Under the pieces are notes generated by a model. It saw only the letters and a list, made by a program, of their open reading frames with translations. It was not told the DNA's origin and searched no databases. This document shows, in pieces, positions 46,510 through 59,913 of a DNA stretch of 64,000 nucleotides; positions within the stretch are counted from its first letter, which is position 1, and every line of letters starts with the position of its first letter. Origin of the DNA: Lineus longissimus (lineage: Eukaryota > Nemertea > Pilidiophora > Heteronemertea > Lineidae); the NCBI RefSeq assembly GCF_910592395.1, contig NC_088309.1:22694599-22758598 (forward strand), read 5' to 3'. The position numbers and the translations under genes are program-made.

Positions 46510-49500
46510 TCAGAGAGGACACATCCGCGATGTGTCAACCTCGATTTTCACAAACAACGAGTCCTCCTTCAAATAATGTCTGGTTCGTATTGTCTCATGG
46601 GGGACAAATTTTGGGTATCCAAACCCTAATGAATTGTCTTCCTTGCCTGGCTTTTGAAAATGCTTCCAGGATGGATCAGGTACGAAACTCTCCATGATAT
46701 CAGTCCGGCTGTCTAATTTGGAGGTCTGATCAATCAGGAAGAAAGACACAGGCAACTTGAACGGCCATTCCAACAAAGTGTCATACTCCCCAGGAAGAAG
46801 TTTGATATACAATGAGAAATACTTCCCCTCCCCGGATCCGTTACCGTTCAGAAATGCGGATGCGATTAATTTGTATCCATAGCGACTAGTATAGAAAGGT
46901 TCACTCATGATTTCTAATCCAAGTTTCGATCTTGCCTCAGCAAGTTTCAGTTTATAGTCTGTGACCTTCCAAATGAAGACACCGTCCGTGACCTGAGATA
47001 AATTGTTCACCTTTGCACGTAGTGCATTGATCTGTTGCTGTTGACGACGGACATGTTTGCACATCATTGTCAGATGTCCTTTCGTATTGTCATCCAGGTG
47101 GCGCTCAAGGTTAAAGCGAGGACACTGAAATGAGAGAAATCTAAGGTTACGTAGAGTTCCACAGCATTTCTTTTATATCATGGAGATTCAATTAAAGCTA
47201 GGCCTACATCTGACATCATAATGTCATAGTTTCAACCCAATTAGGTGATATGTTTGGTGGTAACTAAATTTTGGGGGCACTAAATTGTTTTTGTCCCCTT
47301 TACCTAAAGTATCTTAACACAATCCAGTGTTGCTCTTGTCATCAAGAAATCGTCTCAGTTAACCTTGTCGCTCTTAGATGGCAACTCAATCTTCTACTAA
47401 GGGTCTAATGATGTATGGCAAAAATCGGAATATTCCGAAACAATCTATTTAAGAACGAAGTCAAGTTACCTTATGTTGACAGCCATATTCTTTAAACATA
47501 CAAGAAATCGTAGCCGACGGACAACATTCGTTTATGTGAGAGTCGATTTCTTCCCGTGGGATCTTGACTGGTTCACATCGATTTGGACATGGAATAGGAT
47601 ACCGTGGACAAGAGTACTGATGGGTCTGAAAGGACAAGTGGGGTAAAGTTCACTTTGACAGAGCCAAATGATTATTTAAAGTATGTAGCGACAAAATTGG
47701 CATTGAAAATGTCATGCCAGTATGGACTGCCTTTAATAACTCAATGTTGTTCCTCCTGTACGATGGTAAATCATAAGAATGAATGACACCAAAACTAAAG
47801 TGACTCCATAGGTCAGTTTGAGTTACTCGAAGTCATCAATAGTGGTCTATTTATGCTTGTTCGAGGATTATATTTGATGCTCAGTCAAACACAGCTTAGA
47901 TTAGAGAAAACTATTCTCTCCCCAATGTAAGTATCTACCTTAAAGGCAGTTGTTGACTAGAGAATTGCGAGAGAAATCTATATCCTATAAGGAGTCAAAA
48001 AAAGTTGTACTAACCTGTAGAGTCTCATACAAGAACTCCTTTTGGCAGTATCGACAGTTGGCTAATCGCTTATGACACTCATTCTTCGTGTGATTCCCGA
48101 GAAACCGTCTCTGGAGCTTAGCACCACATTTATTTTCACACCAGACAACCTCATATTGGCAGTTCCCTTCGTGAGTCTGGAACAGAGATTTTGGTTCGTG
48201 ATTTTGACAGATTCAAATGTTATGACACTAAATAAGGGTGGCGGTGGCTCGAAATAGGTCTCATCCAAGATATCTCATCGAAAATCATATTTTAAAAAAG
48301 GTGTTTTCATCTTGCCGTCCTAGTCGCCAACCAATCTTCATTCACAAAAGAAGAACTAGTACATGGAAGAATGAGAACTTCAAAAGTAAAATATTTGCAA
48401 TTTTGTAAAATTCAAACTGTCCTCAATTGAATGACACTTGAACATGTAATGTCTGAGAAAAACCAACATAGTTAGAGATGTTTTCTCAGTCATAAACCAT
48501 CTAACTGGGAAAATTTTTCTATCACATCAAATCTAAATGCTGGGAGAGTTTATGTTGCAATGTGCGTACTGGTACTTGTACATATACTTGTACTTGTACA
48601 TATGTTTGCATGAGAACTTAAGGGTTAGCTTTGCAGTGCTTTTATACTATACCCATCATTAGGGATCATCTCACTTAGAAATGTCCCAATAAGGAAATAT
48701 AAAACAGACAATTGTGCATTTCAAGCATGTCAGTCATGCTAAATGTCCAAGATAGTAAACATCGCATGACCAAACAAATCGACTATCTGCACGATCTTCA
48801 AAATAATACCTACTCAAAACTTGAAAATCGTGGCGAAGCTCTCCATGAAAACAATATTCACATGTAAATATCGAAAATGCAATGATAACCCATCACGATT
48901 CCCGAGAATCAGAATTCGATAAAAATGATTTTTAACCTAGTACATCAAAACATGAGCACCTTTATCTAAGAAGTACACATTGTCTCATGTCTAGTGTATT
49001 TTTACTGCAGGCTTTTCTTTACCAAGGTTGTTTCTCCACAGAAAATGCACTTTTTCGCCAGATGTCAAATCATTCAATTGATCCTTCCAACAACAAAGAA
49101 TTCCAAAGAGCAAGCATGACAAGAACCAAACATGGGGTTGACTGAGGTTGATTGGCCCTTGACCAAGTATCACAAATGTTCTTGCTTACTGTTGCATTCT
49201 GAAGGGTCCTTCAGGGGTTCACAATGTGTTCAATGTACACATTATTCCCACGTTTCGTTTGAGCCAAGCAAAAAGACTATACCCAATAGCACCCCGGACA
49301 TTTTCTGAAATTTGTTCATGGAGATTTGTTTTTCATGTTTCATTTATTCCATAGCAAGGAACCACAAAAATAAGATGAGGGATGACATTCTCTGCGGTTT
49401 TTAACCTCTGTCAACATTCTCATAGATAAGTTTACCACAGGGATGTTGTTTGTATCATTTACCAAAACAGAATAGAGATAATGTGCATGCAGGTACTTGG

Positions 49501-51671
49501 CAAAACAGGGAGCTGGTTAAATATGGAGTAGTAAAAGACAGGATACCATCAACCACAATGACATACAAATATCCAAGGTTGGTTATTCATTCAAAGCATC
49601 AAAGTCAGTTTGTGATAGAACAAAGACTGCAGAAGCAAGAGCTACTTTAAAAGCATACTTGCCAACTATCCTTATGATCACTGCCGCCAAGGAAAGTACA
49701 AAAAAGCAAGAGGTATGACTGAACACACCTTTTGGTACATCAAATTCACCAGAGCAGAGGGATAGTTACACCACATTCGAAAGGACAGAAGCAGAAATGA
49801 AAGAGCGAAATGATAGATGACAGAACAACATACTGAGCAAAAGAATGAAAAGTGGAAAATGTAAAATGTGAGAACTAAAGGGCAAAGTGATTGTGAGGTC
49901 ATAACTACATACAGGATATAGAAAAGTATTTTCTATTTTACTTACATCATACATGTCACCTGCAAATTCCTGCCCACAAAAATCGCACAACCTCCGTCGA
50001 TGACTACATGTAAATTCAAGATGGTCGTCAATGCATATCCTGGCGACCAATGTCGAGCAATCGTTGGGACAGGGGATGGGGTTGTAGGCACAGACCTCTA
50101 AGTGGGCCTGGAGAGCAATGATAAACAACAGTTAGAATGAACGGGTCGATAATACCAGCTGGGGCCAATAGGCGGGGCTAGAGGACCGATGACATACTCA
50201 AGTGGTATGTTTCAATTTACAGTTACTACAAAAACATGTAAATATCGCAGCACATCAGACTTCACAACCTTTGTCTGTACAAGGTCACCATCTTTCAGGG
50301 ATTTACTTTACTTTATCATATGGATAATCTTGATAAATCTTTGCCTTTATCTATGAACTGCTTGTTTTACAACTAAAATGATGCAGATTTAGACCACGGA
50401 ATTCATTGACCCTGCAAGAATCGAATATCGGCAAATTGTATCAATCCTTTTACACTATAACTGACCATGTGTGTGTATGGCCATCATTCAGGTTGTGAAA
50501 GAGTTGTCCTGGCAACGAGGAATTGTTTACATCATCACCATGGATACCATACCTCATGGACACTTATGCAGATGTGACAAGAAAGACAAAGACATATGAT
50601 AGCTTCACCAAGATTGTAAAGTTTCTTGAACGAGCTGAAGACTGCCCACTCGATTCAAATCAACATGAAGCAGTTTTGATGAAAGACAGCGAGAGACAAT
50701 TTCTAACACACAGCATGCCGATTTTTTGTCAGAGAGTGTTGGTAAAGAGGGTGTTTTCAGACCATGCAATGTTCACTGATGAAAGATCGGCATGACATTC
50801 AGCAGCACAGAAACCTCGCAAAAGCCATTAATTAGGGAATAGGCTAGTTTCTGTGCTGCTGAGTGTCATGCTGATCTATCGTCAGTGTACATTTGGTAAT
50901 TAAGCCCAGGCCACAACGCCTTTACGATGACAATGAAGACGATGATGAGAAACACTCATCAGACTTGATTTCTTAGTTACCTTAAGATTTGAGAGCCTGT
51001 CTGTCCATTTACACCCTTCGATGTGATAGTGGCATCTGACCATGGATGCTTGGATCTCTTCCTGAAGCTCTTTGTCGGGGTATATCTAGAAGTAAACAAG
51101 GACAATGTGAAATCATCTGTAGCTTCCTTTTAAGAAAAGCTTCTTGTAGGACATTCGAAGGGCAGACTACCGGTAGTTCTTGCCACAATTTTAATGGGTT
51201 TTGCTCAATAACTGTTGTAGGAAGGATTACCAGAGTTGCCATGAAGTGAAACAAAACAATGGCCAATAACAACAATATCAGATCAATGATGCACTTTTGA
51301 TTTGATTGAAAACCACTTCAAATAAGTTCAATAACTGCCTGTTTAGATTTTGATATGGCCTCGTGACCAAGATACACCACCTGGCCAGCCTACCCACTTA
51401 TGATTAGGAAATATTGCGTCAATAGCAATGATTATCAAGTACTAAGATATTCTATCACCAAAACAAAGTGAAATAGCCTTTGGCATTCTCCTGAATGATT
51501 TACAGTTTTCAGTAGTCAGTCTATAAACTATATTCATGACGCAATAAAAGGTCAATTATTCAGTCAGCAGAACATGAAATGCCCTCCGACAATGCTGACT
51601 ACTGTTGGACATCAATTACCTTTGCATAGTCAAGAGGAGTATTGTCTTCAGGACACTGAAATACCCCTTCA
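46510..51671 (-). CDS. TRAF4: TNF receptor-associated factor 4, 5' partial
   Basis: Six exons in mRNA order: 51671-51620, 51085-50981, 50107-49946, 48176-48015, 47625-47470 and 47124-46510, about 1,252 bases. All boundaries are GT-AG and in phase. The first exon gives the end of the RING finger (EGVFQCPEDNTPLDYAK), near-identical to vertebrate TRAF4. IYPDKEL opens the TRAF zinc-finger region, where exons of 52-54 codons each carry a Cys/His finger. After a short coiled coil comes the MATH/TRAF-C domain (VFIWKV...NGNGSGEG...LEWPF...GFGYPKF). TRAF4 is a cytoplasmic and junctional adaptor in TNF-receptor/Toll, JNK, TGF-beta and planar-polarity signalling. The exon with the rest of the RING and the start codon must lie upstream and was not identified before 64 kb. 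Confidence 0.93.
50766..50893. repeat. Long hairpin in a TRAF4 intron
   Basis: Arms 50785-50814 and 50847-50876 (CATGACATTCAGCAGCACAG and its complement, two mismatches in 30) enclose a 32-base loop. Weaker pairing extends both arms to about 50766 and 50893. The stem is long enough to resemble a MITE and, less likely, a microRNA precursor. Confidence 0.7.
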
Positions 51672-53978
51672 CTGTAAAGAGACAAACAGAAAAATACAAT
51701 TAGAAATTTTCAAACTATGATATATTGCATTGACATTCATAATTAAATAGATTTCTACAGTCTGGCTGAAAGAAATAATGAACAATGTTGATCACTTTTG
51801 GCATTTTCTTGACCAACAGTTAACACATTGCCAAGTGTCAAGCACTGGCATATAGCCCCCCCTCCCCCCCCCCCCCCCCCAGCATCACAAATTGAATTTC
51901 GAATCAAGGGTGAGGCAACTTGGTGGATGCATCTAGTGTATCACAGTGTCATTGTCCTCCTGCACTGGAGATTAAACTACTTGTCATGGCAACCACAGTG
52001 TCACATCCACAAGGAAACAAAGTATCAGAAATGCGTTGAACTTGATATTTCAAAGGAAGTTGTCAATTATCCTCGAAAACTAATCCACCATGGTGGTGTT
52101 ACTAAGTTTCAAATTGAATTCTTTAGAACTAATCACCATAATCATCTTAATAATGTGAAATGATCCCTTTGCATTTAGGGACATAATGTTCAGTCCATTC
52201 AAAAGCTGAACTCTAAATTTTCAAATTTACAATGGACCGTATAGACTGAGAGTCCAATCACCAAAGGTTTACAACACCCTGTCTTTATGTTTTTACTCAG
52301 TGATCACAGATGGGTGCCAAAAGAGAAGAAAACCTGACAAAACGGTGAGAAGTTTTGATTAAAGTTGGACAAAAAGGATATGAAAGCAATTGATTGAATA
52401 CAACGGTTCATGACAGGGTCACACTTTGTTCCATCATGCAAGGACCATTCTACTCCAGGGCAAACAGGGGGAAACTTGCCGTGATAGGTCCAATCAGGCA
52501 GAACAGATTATCACATAGATAAAAGCTTCACTATTTTGGTTCCAGACTTAACCTTTCTTCCTGTGTTTTCATGTAGGGCCTACTTGAGTTAGCTGCTGCC
52601 TCTATTGTCCTAAAAGAAGGGATGACCCACTAACTTTGAGACTTCAATATAAAGCCAACTTGAAACATCGGAATTGCAATATAATCACTCTCTTTATAAA
52701 ACTGTCATATCATAATAAGTTTTGGAGTGTGTCATTGTTTGTGACCTGTGTGGGATGAATTTTGGGGTAAAATTTGAATAATGGATGAAATATCTAGCTG
52801 CAATTACTTCTTTAATACCTCAAAGTTGATATCCATTGCCCTAATTCAAATTACTCCATTTAAATTTGCATGAAAGACAGGATGTATGCTGCTTGTGGAC
52901 AACAAGAATGATGTGTTTCCAAACTGTCAATGGAATTGAGATCAAACCAATAAAATATGACTTTTACAAATAAACAACCCGAGAATGATAAAGGAAATAT
53001 GGTTTAATTGAAATCTACACAATGTCATGTGGGACTGGACCATTTCGGTGACCTTTTCACCTGCTGAGAGGACAACTAGATCAGATGGAGATCAAATATT
53101 TGAAGCAAAGATCTCATTGTTTTCTACAAACCTGGATATTTCACAGAGAAGAAAAATATAGGTCAATGACGAAATTGAAGGATTTATGATCGTCATTATA
53201 AACTTTAGGCAGGACATGTTTATCCCAATGATGACCATGCTGTTGACGTCAATGCGGCCCCTGGACTATAGGCCACCATGCGATCAGGCACCTGATAGTT
53301 GATGATAAATTGTGATCCAAAAGTGGGTCCAACCTGGTTATCATAATGTCAATCGATTAGCAATTTAAATTTTCTGGATTAGAAAGATTACTAAGATAAT
53401 TGATATCTAAAGCTTTTGAACCTAAAATATTCAGGTTTGCCGTCAGACTGAGAACAGGTTGCGCATAAGTTCGGCAGGCGCCCAAGTAGGCCAAGGCAAT
53501 ATTTTTAACGGGTCCACAACATGAGAGGTTTTCCTTATCTTTTACTTGATTTCTGGTTAGAAAATGAAACTAAACATACAACTACGTGTACTGTAAACCC
53601 CAGAAAAAGAAAGGAAAGGACACATGGAATAATAAAACTGTATATCAATTCATGGCTTGTGACTTAAATAAAGAACAAGCAGCTGGCACCGTACACTTGA
53701 AAACTTCAAGAGCATATCGTGAAATTTTACGAGAATTCAGGCATACATGTGCATGCAATTAGACTGCCAACACATGGCAAGCGTATGCTGTTCAGTATGT
53801 ACCAAGGCTGGAAATTGATGTCTGTGGTGAAGAGCAATGTTAAAGGAGAAAAGACTCTCTATATATATATACTACCACAAACCTCATTTTCGATATATAT
53901 ATTCGGTTTTAGAGGTGGCCTCTACGTGCCAACCAGTTACAATGATGTAATTCATCTACAACTGCATGACTGCCCTAA
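51672..53978. other. Probable TRAF4 intron or upstream DNA
   Basis: No exon seen. A poly-C tract with one interruption occupies 51856-51880. I looked on the minus strand for the RING pattern CxHxxCxxC and did not find it. Confidence 0.45.
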
Positions 53979-54150
53979 GGCCGAAGTTACATAGACCTCA
54001 TTCGTTCATTTCCCAGGACTCATTTTCCCCTTTTGCTTTCGTTCCCCTGTAAAAGAACGGCCTTGTGGCGTGCATTCACCGAGGAATGAAAGAAAAACCC
54101 GGAAAGTGACTCGTGGTAAATGAACGAATGAGGTCTATGTAACTTCGGCC
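53979..54150. mobile_element. MITE with PIF/Harbinger features
   Basis: The 172-base element starts GGCCGAAGTTACATAGACCT and ends with the exact complement. The inverted ends run about 33 bases (to TTCGTTCATTT / AAATGAACGAA) without a mismatch. TAA flanks both sides (53976-53978 and 54151-54153) as a 3-base target duplication, which together with GG ends fits PIF/Harbinger. No coding capacity. Perfect ends suggest recent activity. Confidence 0.88.
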
Positions 54151-57122
54151 TAAAGACCACCACATGCCAAACCTCCAGCGTATGTCATCTTTTTTATCAT
54201 TCAGAGGAACAATTTATTTTTAAATTTGTCAAGAACCTTTCCAAAAACTCAAAACAATACTGTCACCACTAATCAACAATTCGGTCGTTGTTAGAGGTGA
54301 CGTGTTTGTTTCATGTTCGTAGCAGGTCACTTACGTGGTTGAATCCAATGAATAATGCACAAACTATGTACAAATATCTTTCAGATATTGATCTATGAAT
54401 ACACGATTGATTGATTGATACATGTCCTGAAGGTACAGATATGGCGTAGTTGATATGCCCTCCTTAACCCCTTTCACAATTGTTTGTTCTTGCCTAGCTG
54501 GCACCAGCCTGATCTCTCGACTCCTGAATTCTGATTCATGGACTCTTTTTCTGGTTCTCAACTGCTCTAAATAGTTTATACTGTGTTTGATATTCAGGTC
54601 CTTGACCATCTTGATCTGTATTCCCTTTCTATATATACGATATCAGTAAAACCAACCATAGGGAGCCTGCATGGATACTTCTTGCCATCCTCCTCGACTA
54701 TCAATTTATCCCGATTCTTTAGTGATCACACTTCATCAAAACCAATTTGTCAAATATTGATTAAAAATCTCTCAGATTCTAGTGTCAAGTAAAGTTCACA
54801 GAGATGATATTGATGAAGACATCGAAGTGCCACAAACTGAACAAATACGTATGAAATGAGCAAGTCATCTGAATCGAAGAGACAATGGGGAGGAACTGGG
54901 GAGATAGCTTAATTGTCACGCTATAAACCACACAACAGCGTATCAGGTGGACCCTTCCTGACACTGCCCATGTACAAACAAAAGGATGCCATGAGGTGTA
55001 TTACTCTGATGGTTTGCAGACTCTAATCACGTAAAATTGACCATTGTGTAGGATCTGGCAATCCTGCATGCTGTTTTCAGGATTGACATAGATTCAGCTT
55101 GGAAATAAGTGTTATACATGCACATTGATTTACAATAATTTAGGGTGCATCTTTGTTAATACTGGACTGTCCGAATGGTGCATGCTGTGTTTCTTCCAGC
55201 CATTGAGTATTCAGCTCTTGGTCAGTAGATTCTGGTTGTTAATTTCAACATAAACCCACAACGGTAGCCAACAGCATTTCAAAAACTAATAAATTTTATT
55301 ACTGGGAGGGCTACTAATATGTATCATGAACATGATTTTTGATAAAATGCACTTTTGATAGAGTGCTGCTGAGAATCTGTCAGCTGTGTGTGTACACTGA
55401 TAATAATTATCTATAACTAAAATGCAATCACCCAAAGCTAATCAATCTAATTATTGATTTTAGCCATCAACCTGACCATGATGTACAAAGAAATCATCAT
55501 TACACTCTAAATGGAAAAACATTGGAAAGGAAAAACATCAAAAATACAAATTGAAGGGAGATGCATCAGATTGTCAAAGAATACAACACAGATCAAGAGA
55601 ACATCATTTTTACACCGAGTACCCCCAAGGGCATATACTGCCCCATATTTGTCAGCTGAGCACACACTATCATAAAAAGATGAAAATAATGGAACTGCTA
55701 AGGAAATATCTAAAGAACTGAAACTAAACCAATTTGTCTCTTTATATTGGCTATGAATGGATGGCTGTATTCATAAGCAGTCTTTTTTCTATGTTATTGA
55801 CTGATTCTGGCATTGCTTTGTGAACTGAGTGAAAATAATTGGTTACAACATGCAGTATCCAATATGATAAAAGCACCCCACTATATGGATCCTGTGACCG
55901 CTTGTTCCAAGTATCAATGGTGCAGAATCGAAAACCATTCCACTGACGTCCATGGAGGCTCAAGCTGAGCAATTGCCATCAACATAACATGTGATGAAAA
56001 CCAGACGGTTTACAAAGAGCGCACATGAATTGTGAGAGGGAGCTAGCCCTGGCAGCCTTATTAGGCTTAAAATTATTGAAACATTAACGTTTTCATTTTG
56101 GCCCCATATCCCCCTTCCAAAATATGCAAGCAGAAAATGCTGCGTTGCTGGCGATATTCTTCATAATCAATACCTCTGTTAGGTTTTTCACGATGGTCAC
56201 CAAGCAAAATCATGCTTCGTCTATTTTCAGCACAACGCTGATGATGAGAGACAATGTTATCATCAGAAGCAGACCCATAGGTGCTCACAAATTTAAGGAT
56301 CAATCATACAGTTGGTCATAATTGAATAGTCGTTAAAGGAATGTATGGTGAGAAGTGTGCAAGGAGGATAATGTACCTGATGATTACTGGTCATTGCCAT
56401 ACACAAACAGTTGTCTCTGGCTATGATGTGCAGAATGCAGCTTCAAAGATGCCTGGAAAAATTGACTGAACCAAGATCCCCTATCATTCCCTTCTTGAGC
56501 ACACAGGTGAAGGTTCTCATTGTGTATCAAACTTACGTGTTAGTAAGCTACCTGGATGAGTCACTAATTGCCACCCCGCACTGATTCCCGCTGTTTGACC
56601 TGAAGGCACAGACCATCACACTAAAACAGGAAAAGATGCCAATAACCAGATACTTATTAAATCAAGTCACACGACTGCTACTGCTAGCACTGAATCTGCT
56701 GAGAAGACCCAAGGACACATGAAGTAAAATCATTATCAGGACAAGTTACATGTCATCAACACATGGTGGCTTATACAACAGATGACAACATGACAATCAG
56801 TTCATCCCATTGATTTGGTGATCAAAAAGACTCGGCCCGGCCAGCTGTGGGATTAAATGACATTATAGAGCATCCCCTGAAAGGTCACCAGCTGTGAGCA
56901 ATAACATCGCTAAAACATTCAGAACACCAATATTTCAATACAAGATATATTTTTCAAATCGAATATGTCAATATGCCAAATTAGAAGCCAACATATAGGA
57001 TACAAGGACATTTTCGAATCAGATTCTTCAATAGTTTTGTATCACATCTTCAAAGAAATTGTCACATGAGTATCAACGGAAGATCTTGTAAAAACAAAGA
57101 CAAAACTATCGACACATCTTAC
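54151..57122. other. No gene recognised
   Basis: AT-rich sequence, probably intron or intergenic. Minus-strand frames at 54364-54609 and 56073-56303 look faintly protein-like but lack convincing splice sites. Confidence 0.35.
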
Positions 57123-57562
57123 CTATTGGCAATCCTTGGTCCATTGATTTCAGGAATGATCACGAAGTTGCTACCATTGTGATCAGGGAACTGGAACACC
57201 AGACACTTAATCGGCATAGCGCGAGGAAGCATCTTGTGTTTCTTGCGGTATTCACTTCGTCTGTGCTGAGCATTGTTGAGACTTTTCTGCACATTGTTGC
57301 AACTTTTCTGAACACTGCTGACACTTTGCTGTGTATTGCTGACACCTTGCTGTGTGATGCTGACACTCTGTTGTGCACTGCTGACACTTAGCTGTGCATT
57401 GCTGACACCTTGCTGTGCAATGCTGACACCTTGCCATGCATTGCTGACACCTTGCCCTGCACTTCTGTCGACTCCTTGTTGAGCATTGCTGACACTATGC
57501 CATACGTGGCTGACAGCAGATGATGGAAAATCCAGGTTACTCATCGTCATGGTAATCAAATG
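57123..57562 (-). CDS. Possible exon with a seven-residue repeat
   Basis: A CTGCAG acceptor at 57563 and an AATAG|GTAAG donor at 57123 bound 440 open bases (phase 0 in, phase 2 out). The peptide begins HLITMTMSNLDFPSSAV. It then holds about ten heptads of the form VSNAQQG/VSSAQQS, changing to NNVQKS and ending in a unique block (KCLVFQFPDHNG, IPEINGPRIANR). The phase would fit the first visible TRAF4 exon, but the peptide resembles nothing in TRAF proteins. It may be part of an unrecognised gene within or upstream of TRAF4, or an expanded repeat that happens to be open. Confidence 0.35.
57250..57515 (-). repeat. 21-bp tandem repeat
   Basis: On the plus strand units like CATTGCTGACACCTTGCTGTG recur at 21-base steps, more uniform in the middle and decaying toward both ends. 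On the minus strand they are open and encode the heptad repeat of the possible exon at 57123-57562. Confidence 0.85.
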
Positions 57563-58651
57563 CTGCAGGACATTGAATATTTTAACAAAATAATGCTTTT
57601 GTCATTATGAAGCAAAATCAAAATTGCCTGAGGCTCGGTGAGTAACCATCAATGATTGCTGCATAACATCCATTGTTGCAGATAACTAATGAGCAGAAAG
57701 TCAAACAAAAGTTGTCAGAAGTAAGCCACCGCAATTTTGCATTATATCCTTGAGAAGCCTCTGTGATGAATATCTATGAAGCAAGGATTCATAAAGTCTC
57801 AAAATCCTTGGATGTTTTGACTGATTACCACTGTCCTTCAATTGTGATCACAAAGCAGTTCAGCGAAATAACCTGCGAGTCCTCCGTTAGAGGTGACAGA
57901 AAGCCACATATCAAGACATCCTCATTTACCCATAATTCCAGGATCATATTCACATTCAAGCTGAACAAAAGCAGGCTAATTGATCAGAGAAATGCATCTA
58001 CTTTGACAAACAGACTGCATTCGTCTGAACCCTCCAATAATGAATATCAACATTGCTTGGTTAAAAGCTGTATCTTTTATATATTCCCCGGCATGCAGGT
58101 TGTGCCGGTAAATCCCAGATGTGCTCTGTCGAGAGCGTCATGAAAAACTGTATCGAAAAAATTTTTACATTACAAAGCCTTTGCAAGTCATGCATGCATA
58201 ATATCTAAAACATGACTATATGGGTCACGAATGAATGAACGAAAAGATCCACTATTGACAATCCTCTGTACCACAAGCTGTCTCCAAATAAGATCTAGCT
58301 GAGTTAACTGGTCTCTCTGTAGATCCTGTGCAACAGGTTGTGCACCACAAAGCATGCAAAACCAAGAGACCAATAGCGGCAACCACACCAAAGTCACATA
58401 TCAAGGGAGTGTTCAATATTGACTTATCCTCGCAAAGCATACATTTGCGGATAACTTTTCCTGGAAGCGCACCACACACAAAGTGAGGACAGTCTGGGAC
58501 TTAAATCTTCAGGCAAGTCACATACAGCAGCATCTCATATTTCAAGGAATCCACACAGCGATGAAATATGAACATTTTATATTGAAGAAGCACAAATCCT
58601 TAGGTATACTTGTCTTGAAGTAAACGGATAACTCAACAAATCGGGACTTAC

Positions 58652-58714
58652 GATAAAACGTTGCACCTTTCTTTGAATATGGAACGCTTTGTCAAAGAAG
58701 CGATCCAAATTTGA
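58652..58714 (-). CDS. Possible 63-base exon
   Basis: An ACTTTTCAG acceptor and an ATC|GTAAGT donor enclose 21 codons (SNLDRFFDKAFHIQRKVQRF, then I). Its phase-0 ends would join the possible exon at 57562. I do not recognise the peptide; the strong donor is the main support. Confidence 0.25.
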
Positions 58715-59779
58715 CTGAAAAGTATTTGCAAGATCATTCAGAATGATCTGCAATGGTCCCATCCTAATTCTCACCACAGGTTTACTCCACGAGTAATCCC
58801 AAGCACTGTTCGTGAGCTCATCAGGTCAAAGGAAGGTATAATCCTTAGTTCCTAGGATGGTGAAGAGATACCAAGAGCTGACGTAGTTTTTGCGATGTGG
58901 ACAATCTTCAGCTGTAACCAAATGCTATGATGCTGGTCCCTCTATGTTCACTCACAGCTACAATAGTCCCTACCGAATGATGCTGAGCCACATCTGCGGC
59001 CGCCTGCAATCACAACCTGAGGTCAATGCAAATCCTAAACACTCCAATCTCTTCTCTTCTTTGACATGAGGGCACATCGATCGAGAAACATTGCATCAAT
59101 AAATACCAATTACAGCAAAATAAAGCTTCTAAACAAGTCAATTGGGGGTGTGGCAATCTCGGCACGAGACTGCTTTGATCACCAGATTATTTTTCCCATT
59201 TCATCCACATCTTCATTCTTCAGTGTTTAATGAGCATGTTCTGATTTGCCTGATGAATGCATACTAACCATCTGCCTGGATCGACCAAGAGAGACAACAA
59301 TAGGAGCGTTAATGACACAATGAAAGTGTTTCAGAAACTGGCAAGACAGGCAGCTATGCAAATGTATGTTCCGTTCATATGTCACAATTAAGATACCATC
59401 CATCCCTGCCTCTGAATACACAAGAAGTTCAGAAGGCAGTCCTATAGAATGTCAGTTTTATCATAAACTGCAGTTGGCATTTTATCAGCAAGCACAGCAG
59501 TAATGACAAACTTATTGATCAAAGAAGCGTCAAATCATTTCAGAAAGCCATCACACCGATATGTGCACCAGACCGAGGATTATCAAACAGGTTCAGAGTT
59601 CCAAAGCATCAAAACACCTATCACTCTGACATGAAAAAGTAGGGACACTAAAAGACGCTGTCCTGACAATAGAAGACGCTGTCAGGACAATGAGTATTGC
59701 CATAAGACGCTTACGTTTATTCAGACACTGACCTGCCACTTCCTGTTCAAATTGTTCAAATACAAAACTTTACACTTAC

Positions 59780-59913
59780 CTCTTTTTAATGGCTTGCAGT
59801 GCAATGAGAAAACGATCCTCCTCAGCATTCTTCACTTGATAGACGAAGCACAACATCGGGGCATCGGGTTCCGGTCTTTTCACCACGATACTTCCACTAC
59901 TACATTCGCTCAT
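59780..59913 (-). CDS. Possible first coding exon of an unrecognised minus-strand gene
   Basis: An ATG at 59913 opens 44 codons to a consensus donor AGAG|GTAAGTG (phase 2). The peptide (MSECSSGSIVVKRPEPDAPM, then LCFVYQVKNAEEDRFLIALQ) looks like genuine protein but has no motif I know. Its phase matches the TRAF4 exon at 51671, so it could be an alternative N-terminus without a RING. It may equally start a separate gene. Confidence 0.35.

Noticed and set aside
58252..58479. Cys-rich minus-strand frame (CPHFVCGA, KCMLCEDKS) as the missing TRAF4 RING
   Set aside because: Cys and His spacing does not fit C3HC4, and the frame runs into a hydrophobic stretch rather than the expected GHRFC block.
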